Source: Streptomyces sp. HUAS YS2 (GTDB lineage: Bacteria > Actinomycetota > Actinomycetes > Streptomycetales > Streptomycetaceae). From it: 64,000 nt of DNA. Location: contig NZ_CP137573.1 in assembly GCF_033343995.1 (NCBI RefSeq), positions 4,311,001 through 4,375,000 on the forward strand, written 5' to 3'. Both the position numbers and the translations under genes were made by a program. The notes below the pieces were generated by a model. The model was not told where the DNA came from. It searched no databases and saw only the letters and a list, made by a program, of their open reading frames with translations. Below, one piece after another: positions 51,681-59,861 of this stretch; positions within the stretch are counted from its first letter, which is position 1, and every line of letters starts with the position of its first letter.

Positions 51681-54600
51681 TCACGCGCCCTCGACCGGAG
51701 CGTCCGTCAGCCGTCGTCGTTCGTCCGGGGTGAGGTCGGTGCGCGAGCGCAGCGCCGTCAGGACGAGTTCGGTCTTCTCCGGGTCGGGATGGTCGGCGAG
51801 CCAGCCGAGGGCCAGCGAGACGGCCTGCCGGGCGTCCGGCGCACCGAGGTCGGTACGGGTGAGCAGGGGGGCGAGGACGTACCGGGCCCGTGCGGTGGCG
51901 GCGTGGTCGCCGTCGCCGAGCCAGGCGAACGCGATGGTGACGGTCCTCCTGGCGTCGGCGGCGGTGAGGTCGGCGCGGGACAGGAGCGCCCTCAGGAGGA
52001 GGGGCGCACCGGGAATCATCGCGTGGTCGTCGAGCCAGGCGAGCGCCATGGAGAGGGCTCGCTGCGCCTGGTCGGCGGTGACCTCGGTGCGGGTGAGCAG
52101 CGGGGCGAGGACGAACCGGGACCGTGCGGTCGACCCGTACCGGTCGAGCCACGCGAAGCCGGCGGCGACGGCACGCTTCGCGTCGCCCGCCGTGAGGTCG
52201 GTGCGGCCCAGCAGCGGGCGCAGGACATGGCCGGCGCCGGAAGCGTCGGGGTGGCGGTCGAGCCAGGCGAGGGCGCGGGGGGCGGCCTGCCCGGTCTCCG
52301 CGGGCGTGAGATCGGTGCGGCCCAGCAGCGGCGTGAGGATGTGCCCCGCGTAGGAGCTGGTGGCGTGCTCCTCCAGGTGGGCAAGGGCGTGCGCCGCCGC
52401 GCGCCGCGCGTCGTCGGGGCCGAGGTCGGTGCGGCCGAGCAGCGGCTTGAGGACGTATCCGGCGGTGGGCGCGGCGGCGTGCCGGTCGAGCCAGACGAGC
52501 GCATGGGAGACGGCCGACTGGGCGTCCTCGGGTGCGAGATCGGGGCGGGCGAGCAGCGGTTCGAGCACGTACCGGGTCTCCGCCGCGGTCACGTGTTCGT
52601 CGAGCCAGACGACGGCCGTGCCGATGCAGCGCTTCGCCTGCTCGGGCGCGAGGTCGGGGCGGGCGAGCAGGGGCTCGATGACGAAGCGGGCCTCCGGCCT
52701 GGCCGCGTGCTGGGCCAGCCAGCTCAGGGCCGTGGTAACGGAGTGCTGGGCGTCGTCAAATGCCAGGTCGGCGCGAGCGAGCAGGGGTTTGAGGACGAAG
52801 CGGGCCTCCGCCCTGGCCGCGTGAGGGCCGAACCAGGCGAGGGCCATGGAGATCGCGCGCCGTGCGTCCGCGGAGCCGGATTCGGCACGGACGAGCAGCG
52901 GTCCGAGGATGTGTCCGGCGGTGGCGGCGGTGCCGTGCTCGTCGAGCCAGGTGAGAGCTGCGGTCGCCGACCGCCGGGCGTCCTCGGAGCTGAGGTCGGC
53001 ACGGCCCAGCAGCGGGTCGAGGACGTGTGCGGCGCTGGGGGTCGTGCCGTGCAGGTCGAGCCAGGCGAAGGCCGTCGCGGTCGAGAGCCGCGCCTCTTGC
53101 GGGCCGAGACCGCTGCCGGCCAGCAGCGGCTTGAGGACGAAGCGGGCCTCCGGTGTGACCGCGTGATCGCCGAACCAGGTGAAGGCGGCGCTGACGGCCC
53201 GGCCCAGCTGGTCGACGGTGAGATCGCTCCTGGAGAGCAGCGAATCCAGGACGAACGTAGCTCTCGGAACGGTGCCTTGGTGGTGGAGCCAGGCCAGGGT
53301 CACGGTCACCAACCGCTGGGCGTGCCCGGCGCCCAGGTCGGTGCGCTTCAGCAGCGGGGCGAGAAGGTATCCGGCATGGGGATGGCCCACCTGCTCGTTG
53401 AGCCAGTCGAACTGCGCCGACAGGGACCGCAGAGCCTCCTCGGCGCCGAAGCCGTCGCGCGCCTCCAGGGCCTCGAGGACGAAGCGGGCCTGCGCCGTAT
53501 CGGCGTGGTCAGCGAGCCAGGCCAGGGTGGCGGACAGCACGCGCCGAGCATCACCGGGCGTGAGATCGGGACGTTCGAGCAGCCGGCCGAGGACGTGTCC
53601 GGCGTCCACGGTGGCCGCGTGGAGATCGAGCCACCCGAAGGCGTCGGCGAGCGACTGCTGCGCCTGGTCCGGGCTCAGGTCGGTACGAGAGAGCAGGCCG
53701 TTGAGGACGTATCCCGCGTCCAGGGTCGTGGCGTACGAGCGGAGCCAGGCGAGCGTCACACGGAGTGCGCGCCGGGCGTCGCGAGCCGACAGGTCAGTGC
53801 GCAGGAGCAGGGGTTTGAGCACGTACCCCGCGTCGCCGTCGGCGTGGTGGTCGAGCCAGCTGAACGCGACGCGGAGCGTGTGCCGGAGGTGGTCGGGATC
53901 GAGGTCGGCGCGGGTGAGCAGCGGGCCGACGATGAAGCAGGCGACAGGATCGCTGACGTGGTGGTCGAGCCAGACCAGGGCGGCGGCAGCCGATCGGCGG
54001 CGGCCGGTCCCGGGGAGCTCGGCCAGGCCGAGCACACGCCGCAGGACGTACGACGCCTTCTCCACGGCGGCGTGGTGGTCGAGCCAGTCCACGGCGGCGT
54101 GTCGTACACGCAGGATGTCCTCGGGCGGCAGATCGGTGCGTACGAGCAGCCGGCCGAGGATGTACTCGGCCTCGACAGCGGTGGCGTGCCGGTCGAGCCA
54201 GCCCAGACTGGCGCGCAGCGTCCGCTCGGCGTCCTCGGCGCCCAGGTCGAAGCGCCCCAGCAGACGGGCGAGGACCGACTCGGCGTCGACCGTGCCGGCG
54301 TGGTGGTCGAGCCAGTCCATGGCGGCGCGCTGCACCCGCCGGATGTGGTCGTCAGGCAGGTCGGGGCGGGCGACCAGGGAGCGCAGGACGTACCGGGCCT
54401 GCGCCGAGGTGGCGTGGGCGTCGAGCCAGTCGAGGCCGGTCCGGAGGACTCGCTCGTCGTCCTCGGGGGCCATGTCCATGCGGGCCAGCAGGGGGCCGAG
54501 GGCGAGATAGGCGCGGTCGGTGGTCACATGGTGGTCGAGCCAGGCGAGAGCGCCGCGCAGCGCGTCCGCGAGGGTCTGAGGATCCAGGTCCCTGCGGGAG

Positions 54601-57164
54601 AGCAGCGGCCGGAGGACGTATCCGCCGCCAGGGACGGTGGCGTTGCGGTCGAGCCAGTCGAGGGCGGTGGGAAGGACCCGCCGGACGTCGTCGGGGCCCA
54701 GGTCTCCGCGCGAGAGGAAGACGCTGAGGACGAATCCGGCGCTGGGGGTGGCGGAGTGCCGGTCGAGCCAGGCGAGCGCCGCGGACAGGACCCGCCGCGT
54801 GTCGAAGGGGCTCAGGTCGGTACGGGCGAGCAGCGGCCTCAGGACGTATCCGGCCTCCGCAGTGGTGCTGTGCCGGTTGAGCCAGGCGAGGGTGGACGTG
54901 ACGGCCTGTTGCACGGCGTCGGCCGGTACGTCCGTACGGCTGAGCAGGGGGCCCGCGACGTAACTGGCCGGGCCCGTCAGCCCGTAGGCCGTGAGCCAGT
55001 CGAGTGCGGCGGGGACGAGGTACCGGGCCCCGTCGCCGGGGAGATGGCGCAGGCCGCGGTGAAGGACGTGCCGGGCGTCGAAACTGCCGCCGAAGTCGGT
55101 GAGCCAGGGGCTCACGACCTGATCCCAGGACGCGACGGCTGCGTCGGACCACGGCGGCCCGGAGCAGATCGCGCCGAGCGCGTAGCTGCCCACGTCGGAG
55201 TTGTGGCGCATGAGGCCGCCGATGGCGGCCGCCTGTGCGGTGAACCAGTCGTGGAGCACGGGGGTGACCGCCGACGCCCGGTCGCTGAGGGCGAGGTCGT
55301 TGACGAGGCGGCCGAGGTTGCCGGAGAAGCGCCCGATGGTGCGGGCGCCGGTGAGACAGCCGGCAAGCAGGGCCTGGGTTCCGGCGACGTCCGGAGTGTC
55401 GGTCGGCTCGGGGAGCATGACCGATTCCATGAGCTGGTCGGCGACGATGTCGTGCGCGACCGACAGCCCGTCGTTCCGCGCCTCCAGCCAGCCCAGCGAC
55501 ACGAGCGTCGCCACGACGCCCTCGGCCGGCGGTACGTCCCCGGTCGCCCCGGCCAGGGCGGCGTGGGCGCTCGCCACCACCTCGGTGTGGTCCTGCGGGC
55601 AGGCCGCCGCGGCGGCGGCGGCGGCCACCAGGCCGTGCGAGGCACGTGCGGGGGTGAGGCTGTTCGGGCGGCGGCCAGGCACGGTGAGGCCGTCCTCGCC
55701 CAGCCGCTTCAGCAGCCACGCTGGCAGTTCGCCGCCGGACCGCAGGCCGACGTCCTCGGGCAGGGAGAGCCCCGCCTTGTACCGGCGTTCGATCTCCTGG
55801 GCCACGAGCAGGGCGACGATCGGACGGTTGCCGCTGACCTCGAGCATCCGCTCCGTACCCAGCTCACGGATGGCGGTGGGCGCCAGTGTCTCCAGGGCGT
55901 TCCGGGTGACGAGCTGCTGGAATTCCTCGTCCTGCCGCAGTCGCACCTCGTCGAAGAGCTCGTACACCAGCGCGCGATCGGCTTCCAGCAGCCAGCCGGG
56001 TCGCACCGTGGCGAGTAGGACCATGAGTACGTTGTGACGGCGCGCCTCGGGGAGCAACTGGTGCCGCAGGGCCTGCAGGTCGAGGTTGGTCTCGTTGAGA
56101 TCGATTACCACCAGCGCGGCGCCGGGCTCCGCGAAGGCCCGCTCGGCGATCTCGTCGACGATCTGATCGGCCGTCGACTCGCCACGGTTCCGCGGTACGA
56201 CGTGCAGCACCCGCCAGCCCTGGTCGAGGGCGAGCCGCCCCACTTCGAGGGCGGTACGCGTCTTCCCCGTACCCGCCGCGCCGACCAGGAGCACGCCGCG
56301 CTCCGCCGACGTCACCAGCCGGGTCAGCAGCTTGGCCGGAGCGGTGTCGTGATCGCTGCCCGGCGACACGAAGGGCATGCGGTCCGGGGTGAGGTTCTTC
56401 TCGAAGTCGCCGAAGCCCTCGACGAGTTCCTGCTGGGAGACCACCAGCCGCAGTCGGCGTCCCGGCTCGCGACCGGGCAGCTCCACGTCGACCGGGTGGG
56501 TCGGCACGAAGTTCTCACCGAGCACGCGGCGGAACTCCGGGTCGTCGAATGCCTTGGCGACGGGCTCGGCCTCGGTGTTGCCGGTTCCGGCGGCGGGCAG
56601 CCGCTGGGCCTGCACTCCGACGAGCACGCCGCCGGGGGCGAACAGGGCCATGCCCGACGCGCCCTTCCAGGAGTCCGTTCCGTCGGCCGCCCTCTCGTTG
56701 GGCGGGGCGGTCGTCATGGTCAGATGCAGCAGCCCCGACTTCATGTTGGAGCCGAGCTGGACGGATCCGTCGAACTGGAAGCTGTCGCGCCGGTCCCACC
56801 CCTGGAACCGTTCCGAGGCGGCGCGCTGCGCGAACCTGGGGAAGCCGATCCCGGTGACCGGCACGCTGCCCACGCCGTCCGGCAGGCGGCCCAGGAAGAT
56901 GCCCGGCGCCGGGCCGAGATGCGACGGCACGGCGTCGAGTAGCAGCAGCGCCAGATCCTGTCCGTGCGCCGACTGCCATACGCGCGTGGCCGGGACCTCG
57001 ACCTTGTCGAGGCCGATCATCACGGTGCAGGCGCCGGGGGCGGCGAGCAGATGGCCCGCAGTGAGGATCAACCGGCTGCTGATCCGGTAGCCCGACCCGT
57101 AATCGAGGTCCGACCCCTGCCGAATGACGACCTGGGCCACCCGGTTCTTGTCCACGGGACTCAT
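51681..57164 (-). CDS. Trypsin-like protease / P-loop NTPase / 38-residue repeat protein (predicted conflict-system effector)
   Basis: A 1827-residue multidomain protein. Residues ~1-200 are a trypsin-like serine protease with an intact triad: H38 (LTAGH), D70 (GQDLALL), S170 (GASGMALF). Residues ~270-560 are a P-loop NTPase, with Walker A GAAGTGKT at 295-302 and Walker B ALVVIDLNE around D355. Residues ~560-730 are a helical linker. Residues 733-1827 are about 29 tandem repeats. No signal peptide is seen, so it acts in the cytoplasm. A Trypco2 protein lies 8 bp upstream. The layout, protease effector plus switch NTPase plus repeat sensor, matches predicted NTP-dependent conflict systems. Target, trigger and activity are not known. 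The NTPase class (STAND-like) is inferred from architecture; I did not confirm all STAND motifs. Confidence 0.85.
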   Translation of the reverse strand: MSPVDKNRVAQVVIRQGSDLDYGSGYRISSRLILTAGHLLAAPGACTVMIGLDKVEVPATRVWQSAHGQDLALLLLDAVPSHLGPAPGIFLGRLPDGVGSVPVTGIGFPRFAQRAASERFQGWDRRDSFQFDGSVQLGSNMKSGLLHLTMTTAPPNERAADGTDSWKGASGMALFAPGGVLVGVQAQRLPAAGTGNTEAEPVAKAFDDPEFRRVLGENFVPTHPVDVELPGREPGRRLRLVVSQQELVEGFGDFEKNLTPDRMPFVSPGSDHDTAPAKLLTRLVTSAERGVLLVGAAGTGKTRTALEVGRLALDQGWRVLHVVPRNRGESTADQIVDEIAERAFAEPGAALVVIDLNETNLDLQALRHQLLPEARRHNVLMVLLATVRPGWLLEADRALVYELFDEVRLRQDEEFQQLVTRNALETLAPTAIRELGTERMLEVSGNRPIVALLVAQEIERRYKAGLSLPEDVGLRSGGELPAWLLKRLGEDGLTVPGRRPNSLTPARASHGLVAAAAAAAACPQDHTEVVASAHAALAGATGDVPPAEGVVATLVSLGWLEARNDGLSVAHDIVADQLMESVMLPEPTDTPDVAGTQALLAGCLTGARTIGRFSGNLGRLVNDLALSDRASAVTPVLHDWFTAQAAAIGGLMRHNSDVGSYALGAICSGPPWSDAAVASWDQVVSPWLTDFGGSFDARHVLHRGLRHLPGDGARYLVPAALDWLTAYGLTGPASYVAGPLLSRTDVPADAVQQAVTSTLAWLNRHSTTAEAGYVLRPLLARTDLSPFDTRRVLSAALAWLDRHSATPSAGFVLSVFLSRGDLGPDDVRRVLPTALDWLDRNATVPGGGYVLRPLLSRRDLDPQTLADALRGALAWLDHHVTTDRAYLALGPLLARMDMAPEDDERVLRTGLDWLDAHATSAQARYVLRSLVARPDLPDDHIRRVQRAAMDWLDHHAGTVDAESVLARLLGRFDLGAEDAERTLRASLGWLDRHATAVEAEYILGRLLVRTDLPPEDILRVRHAAVDWLDHHAAVEKASYVLRRVLGLAELPGTGRRRSAAAALVWLDHHVSDPVACFIVGPLLTRADLDPDHLRHTLRVAFSWLDHHADGDAGYVLKPLLLRTDLSARDARRALRVTLAWLRSYATTLDAGYVLNGLLSRTDLSPDQAQQSLADAFGWLDLHAATVDAGHVLGRLLERPDLTPGDARRVLSATLAWLADHADTAQARFVLEALEARDGFGAEEALRSLSAQFDWLNEQVGHPHAGYLLAPLLKRTDLGAGHAQRLVTVTLAWLHHQGTVPRATFVLDSLLSRSDLTVDQLGRAVSAAFTWFGDHAVTPEARFVLKPLLAGSGLGPQEARLSTATAFAWLDLHGTTPSAAHVLDPLLGRADLSSEDARRSATAALTWLDEHGTAATAGHILGPLLVRAESGSADARRAISMALAWFGPHAARAEARFVLKPLLARADLAFDDAQHSVTTALSWLAQHAARPEARFVIEPLLARPDLAPEQAKRCIGTAVVWLDEHVTAAETRYVLEPLLARPDLAPEDAQSAVSHALVWLDRHAAAPTAGYVLKPLLGRTDLGPDDARRAAAHALAHLEEHATSSYAGHILTPLLGRTDLTPAETGQAAPRALAWLDRHPDASGAGHVLRPLLGRTDLTAGDAKRAVAAGFAWLDRYGSTARSRFVLAPLLTRTEVTADQAQRALSMALAWLDDHAMIPGAPLLLRALLSRADLTAADARRTVTIAFAWLGDGDHAATARARYVLAPLLTRTDLGAPDARQAVSLALGWLADHPDPEKTELVLTALRSRTDLTPDERRRLTDAPVEGA
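51684..54968 (-). repeat. Tandem 38-residue (114-bp) repeat array in the protease-NTPase protein
   Basis: Residues 733-1827 consist of about 29 head-to-tail units. A typical unit runs AGYVLxPLLxRTDLxPDDARR then VLxxALAWLDRHATT. Nearly all units are exactly 38 residues; one is 37, one 40, and the last is a 30-residue partial. Each unit is two helices, so the array should form a superhelical solenoid. Units differ most at the helix ends and are not identical in DNA, so the array is old or under diversification rather than freshly amplified. Confidence 0.88.
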
Positions 57165-57171
57165 TCAGGGT

Positions 57172-57477
57172 TCAGCCGGCGGAGAAGAGGTCCGAGACGT
57201 CGTCGCCGGTCAGCACCGGCTCGCCGGTGGCGGTCTCGGCGGCCAGGCTCAGCCGGACGGTGTGGGTCTCCGCCGCCTTGGCGGTGCCCTTGGCGCCGAG
57301 CGAGACCACCCAGAACTTCATCCCGGCGTTGGCCTCCGCGCTCTTCTCGACGGCGACCTGCAGTTCGAGGTCGATCGAGTCGATCCGGAACCGCACGTCC
57401 TGACCGGCGGCGTCGAGGCGGGCACGGCCGATCTCCGAGCGGAGCGACTTCAGCAGATCGGCGAGTTCGATGTCCAT
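57172..57477 (-). CDS. Trypco2 (trypsin-co-occurring domain 2) family protein
   Basis: A 101-residue small protein with the Trypco2 pattern: an N-terminal helix (IELADLLKSLRSEIGRARLD) followed by beta strands (DVRFRIDSIDLELQVAVEKS, AGMKFWVVSLGAKGTAKAAE, THTVRLSLAA). Trypco domains are named for genomic co-occurrence with trypsin-like proteases in predicted conflict systems. Its stop lies 8 bp before the protease-NTPase start, so the two are cotranscribed. It is probably a regulatory or adaptor partner of the protease; this role is inference. Confidence 0.82.
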   Translation of the reverse strand: MDIELADLLKSLRSEIGRARLDAAGQDVRFRIDSIDLELQVAVEKSAEANAGMKFWVVSLGAKGTAKAAETHTVRLSLAAETATGEPVLTGDDVSDLFSAG

Positions 57478-57565
57478 GCGGTCCCCCCGAGACGAAGGCA
57501 GAGTGTCTCAGAGGGTAGGGCGTCGGAGGCCGTTCTGGATCATGTGCGATCAGATCCGGCCACCA

Positions 57566-57625
57566 CTCGGTCGACGAAGCCTCGGTCGACGAAGCCTCGT
57601 GCGACGAAGCCTCGTGCGACGAGAA
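57566..57625. repeat. Four 15-bp tandem repeats between Trypco2 and phoU
   Basis: CTCGGTCGACGAAGC (twice, identical), CTCGTGCGACGAAGC, and CTCGTGCGACGAGAA run head-to-tail. The array fills much of the 193-bp gap between the accessory module's promoter region and the phoU 3' end. Confidence 0.85.
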
Positions 57626-57655
57626 GGCCCCGCCCGGCGCACCGGGCGGGGCCTT
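57624..57655 (-). terminator. Terminator after phoU
   Basis: A perfect 14-bp stem (AAGGCCCCGCCCGG / CCGGGCGGGGCCTT) with a CGCA loop, 15 bp beyond the phoU stop. Confidence 0.88.
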
Positions 57656-57670
57656 GTCGTCGCACGGGCC

Positions 57671-58351
57671 CTACGCGCCCTCGACCGGGGACTCCGCCGC
57701 CTGCAGCTCGTCCGCGTGCTCGCCCGTCACCAGGTAGACGACGCGCTTCGCGACCGACACCGCGTGGTCGGCGAACCGCTCGTAGTAGCGGCCCAGCAGG
57801 GTCACGTCGACCGCCGTCTCGATGCCGTGCCTCCAGCGGTCGTCCATCAGGTGCTGGAACAGCGTCCGGTGCAGCAGGTCCATCTCGTCGTCGTCATGCT
57901 CCAGCTGGAGCGCCAGGTCGACGTCCTTCGTGATGATGACCTCCGCCGCCTTCGCCATCAGGCGCTGCGCCAGCTGACCCATCTCCAGGATCGTCGCGTG
58001 CAGGTCACGCGGCACCGCGGTATCGGGGAACCGCAGCCGGGCCAGCTTGGCGACGTGCTGCGCCAGGTCGCCCGAGCGCTCCAGGTCCGCGCTCATCCGC
58101 AGCGAGGTCACCACGATCCGCAGGTCCGTCGCCACCGGCTGCTGGCGCGCGAGCAGTGCTATGGCCCGCGCCTCCAGGTCGTGCTGGAGGTCGTCGACCT
58201 TCTGGTCCGCGGCGATCACGCTCTCCGCGAGCTTCAGGTCGGCGTCGAGCATCGCCGTCGTGGCGCGCCCGATCGCCGACCCGACCAGGCGGGCCATCTC
58301 GACCAGGCCCTCGCCGATCGAGTCCAGTTCCTCGTGGTACGCGTCGCGCAT
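57671..58351 (-). CDS. phoU: Phosphate-transport regulator PhoU
   Basis: A 226-residue PhoU with the two three-helix-bundle halves and metal-binding motifs E/DxxxD (SLRMSADLERSGDLAQHVAK and GRYYERFADHAVSVAKRVVY). It tunes the PhoR-PhoP response and phosphate uptake. The start at 58351 (MRDAYHEELDSIGEGLVEMA) is the standard one for the family. It is divergent from senX3/phoR-phoP across a 265-bp region holding two PHO-box arrays in its orientation. Its last 16 bp match the end of the protease-NTPase gene exactly. Confidence 0.95.
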   Translation of the reverse strand: MRDAYHEELDSIGEGLVEMARLVGSAIGRATTAMLDADLKLAESVIAADQKVDDLQHDLEARAIALLARQQPVATDLRIVVTSLRMSADLERSGDLAQHVAKLARLRFPDTAVPRDLHATILEMGQLAQRLMAKAAEVIITKDVDLALQLEHDDDEMDLLHRTLFQHLMDDRWRHGIETAVDVTLLGRYYERFADHAVSVAKRVVYLVTGEHADELQAAESPVEGA

Positions 58352-58445
58352 CGGTGTCCCTCTTCTCCACAGCAGTCCGGGGTCCGGGTGGGGCTCGGAC
58401 CCCCACGCTGCCACGTTCGGGCCCCTACACGTCGGGCGCTTCCAC

Positions 58446-58478
58446 CGGAAGTGAACCGGCTCTTTCGCCTCGGTGAAC
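58446..58478 (-). promoter_or_regulatory. PHO box array 1 (PhoP binding)
   Basis: On the minus strand, 11-nt units GTTCACCGAGG, CGAAAGAGCCG and GTTCACTTCCG run head-to-tail, with consensus-like heptamers in units 1 and 3. It lies 95-127 bp upstream of phoU. Confidence 0.8.
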
Positions 58479-58509
58479 TCTGGGAGTCGCCCGCCGCCGT
58501 TCGCTTCGT

Positions 58510-58542
58510 ACCAAATGAACCAACACCGTCTCCACGGTGAAC
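58510..58542 (-). promoter_or_regulatory. PHO box array 2 (PhoP binding)
   Basis: On the minus strand, 11-nt units GTTCACCGTGG, AGACGGTGTTG and GTTCATTTGGT, with the same unit 1/unit 3 heptamer layout as array 1, 64 bp away. It sits 75-107 bp upstream of the senX3/phoR start, so PhoP bound here could control both directions. Confidence 0.85.
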
Positions 58543-58616
58543 TCTGGGCGACGACTGTTCGAGCAGCCACTCGGACGGCTGGGAGAGTGTCTGCGAGCAC
58601 GCATAACCTGGATGGC

Positions 58617-59861
58617 ATGGACGTGAACGCGGCGGTCGCCGCATTGGCAGCGATCGCCGGGGTGTGCACCGGCGTGATCGCCATGCTGGCGTTCCGCTGG
58701 AGCGAACGCGACCAGGCGCGCCCGACGCGGACCTCCCTGCACACCGACGCGGTCCTGCCGCCCGGTGTCGACACGGTGCTGTCGGTCCTGCGGTCGTCGG
58801 CCGTCGTGCTCGACGAGAGCGACTCCGTCGTCAAGGCCAGCTCCGCGGCGTACGCCCTGGGCCTGGTCCGCGGCGGCAAGCTCGCCGTCGAGCCCATGCT
58901 CAACATGGCTCGCGACACCCGCAGGGACGGGGAGATACGGCAGGTCGAGCTGGACCTGCCCCGGCGCGGCACCGGACGGGGCGAGGCGCTCGCCGTCTCC
59001 GCCCGCGTGGCCCCGCTGGGTTCCCGGCTGGTCCTGCTGCTGGTCGAGGACCTCACCGAGGCCCGCCGCATCGAGGCCGTCCGCCGGGACTTCGTCGCCA
59101 ACGTGAGTCACGAGCTCAAGACCCCCGTCGGCGCGCTCTCCCTGCTCTCCGAGGCCGTCATGGACGCCTCGGACGACCCCGAGGCGGTCACCCGCTTCGC
59201 CGGCCGGATGCAGATCGAGGCGACCCGGCTCACCAACCTCGTCCAGGAACTCATCGACCTCTCGCGGGTGCAGAACGACGACCCGCTGGAGGACGCCGAG
59301 CCGGTACGGGTGGACGAACTGGTCGCCGAGGCGATCGACCGCTCCCGGCACACCGCGACCACCAAGCAGATCACCATGGCGTCGGGGGGTAGCGCCGGGC
59401 TGCACGTCTGGGGCAACCGCGGCCAGCTGGCCGCCGCCCTGGGCAACCTCGTCGAGAACGCCGTCAACTACTCACCGGCCCGGACCCGCGTCGGCATCGC
59501 GGCCCGCCGCGTCGCCGCGCCCGGCGGCGACCTGATCGAGATAGCCGTGACCGACCAGGGCATCGGCATCTCGGAGAAGGACCGCGAGCGGGTCTTCGAG
59601 CGCTTCTACCGGGTCGACCCGGCCCGCTCCCGTGCCACCGGCGGCACGGGCCTGGGCCTGGCCATCGTCAAGCACGTGGCCGCCTCGCACGGCGGGGAGG
59701 TCACGGTGTGGAGCACCGAGGGTCAGGGCTCCACCTTCACCCTGCGGCTGCCCGAGGCGGGCGCCGTACGGAACAGCAACGCCTCCGGCGCCGAGGGCGC
59801 CGACGATCACGCCCCCGACTCCACCACCGAACCACTCCCTGCCCCGGAGGTCCTTCCGTGA
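58617..59861 (+). CDS. phoR: Phosphate sensor histidine kinase (SenX3/PhoR)
   Basis: A 414-residue histidine kinase. There is one N-terminal hydrophobic segment (VAALAAIAGVCTGVIAMLAF), a PAS-like region (residues ~50-150), HisKA (NVSHELKTPVGALSLLSEAV) and HATPase (NLVENAVNYSPARTRVGIAA, DQGIGISEKD, GTGLGLAIVKHV). It activates PhoP under phosphate starvation. The ATG at 58617 is used. Its stop overlaps the phoP GTG by 4 bp. Also named SenX3 in actinobacteria. Confidence 0.94.
   Translation: MDVNAAVAALAAIAGVCTGVIAMLAFRWSERDQARPTRTSLHTDAVLPPGVDTVLSVLRSSAVVLDESDSVVKASSAAYALGLVRGGKLAVEPMLNMARDTRRDGEIRQVELDLPRRGTGRGEALAVSARVAPLGSRLVLLLVEDLTEARRIEAVRRDFVANVSHELKTPVGALSLLSEAVMDASDDPEAVTRFAGRMQIEATRLTNLVQELIDLSRVQNDDPLEDAEPVRVDELVAEAIDRSRHTATTKQITMASGGSAGLHVWGNRGQLAAALGNLVENAVNYSPARTRVGIAARRVAAPGGDLIEIAVTDQGIGISEKDRERVFERFYRVDPARSRATGGTGLGLAIVKHVAASHGGEVTVWSTEGQGSTFTLRLPEAGAVRNSNASGAEGADDHAPDSTTEPLPAPEVLP

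Noticed and set aside
51558..56018. 4.4-kb plus-strand open frame with repeats opposite the protease-NTPase gene
   Set aside because: Its repeats simply mirror the 114-bp array of the minus-strand gene, and it has no domain or ribosome site. The minus strand carries the intact triad and Walker motifs.
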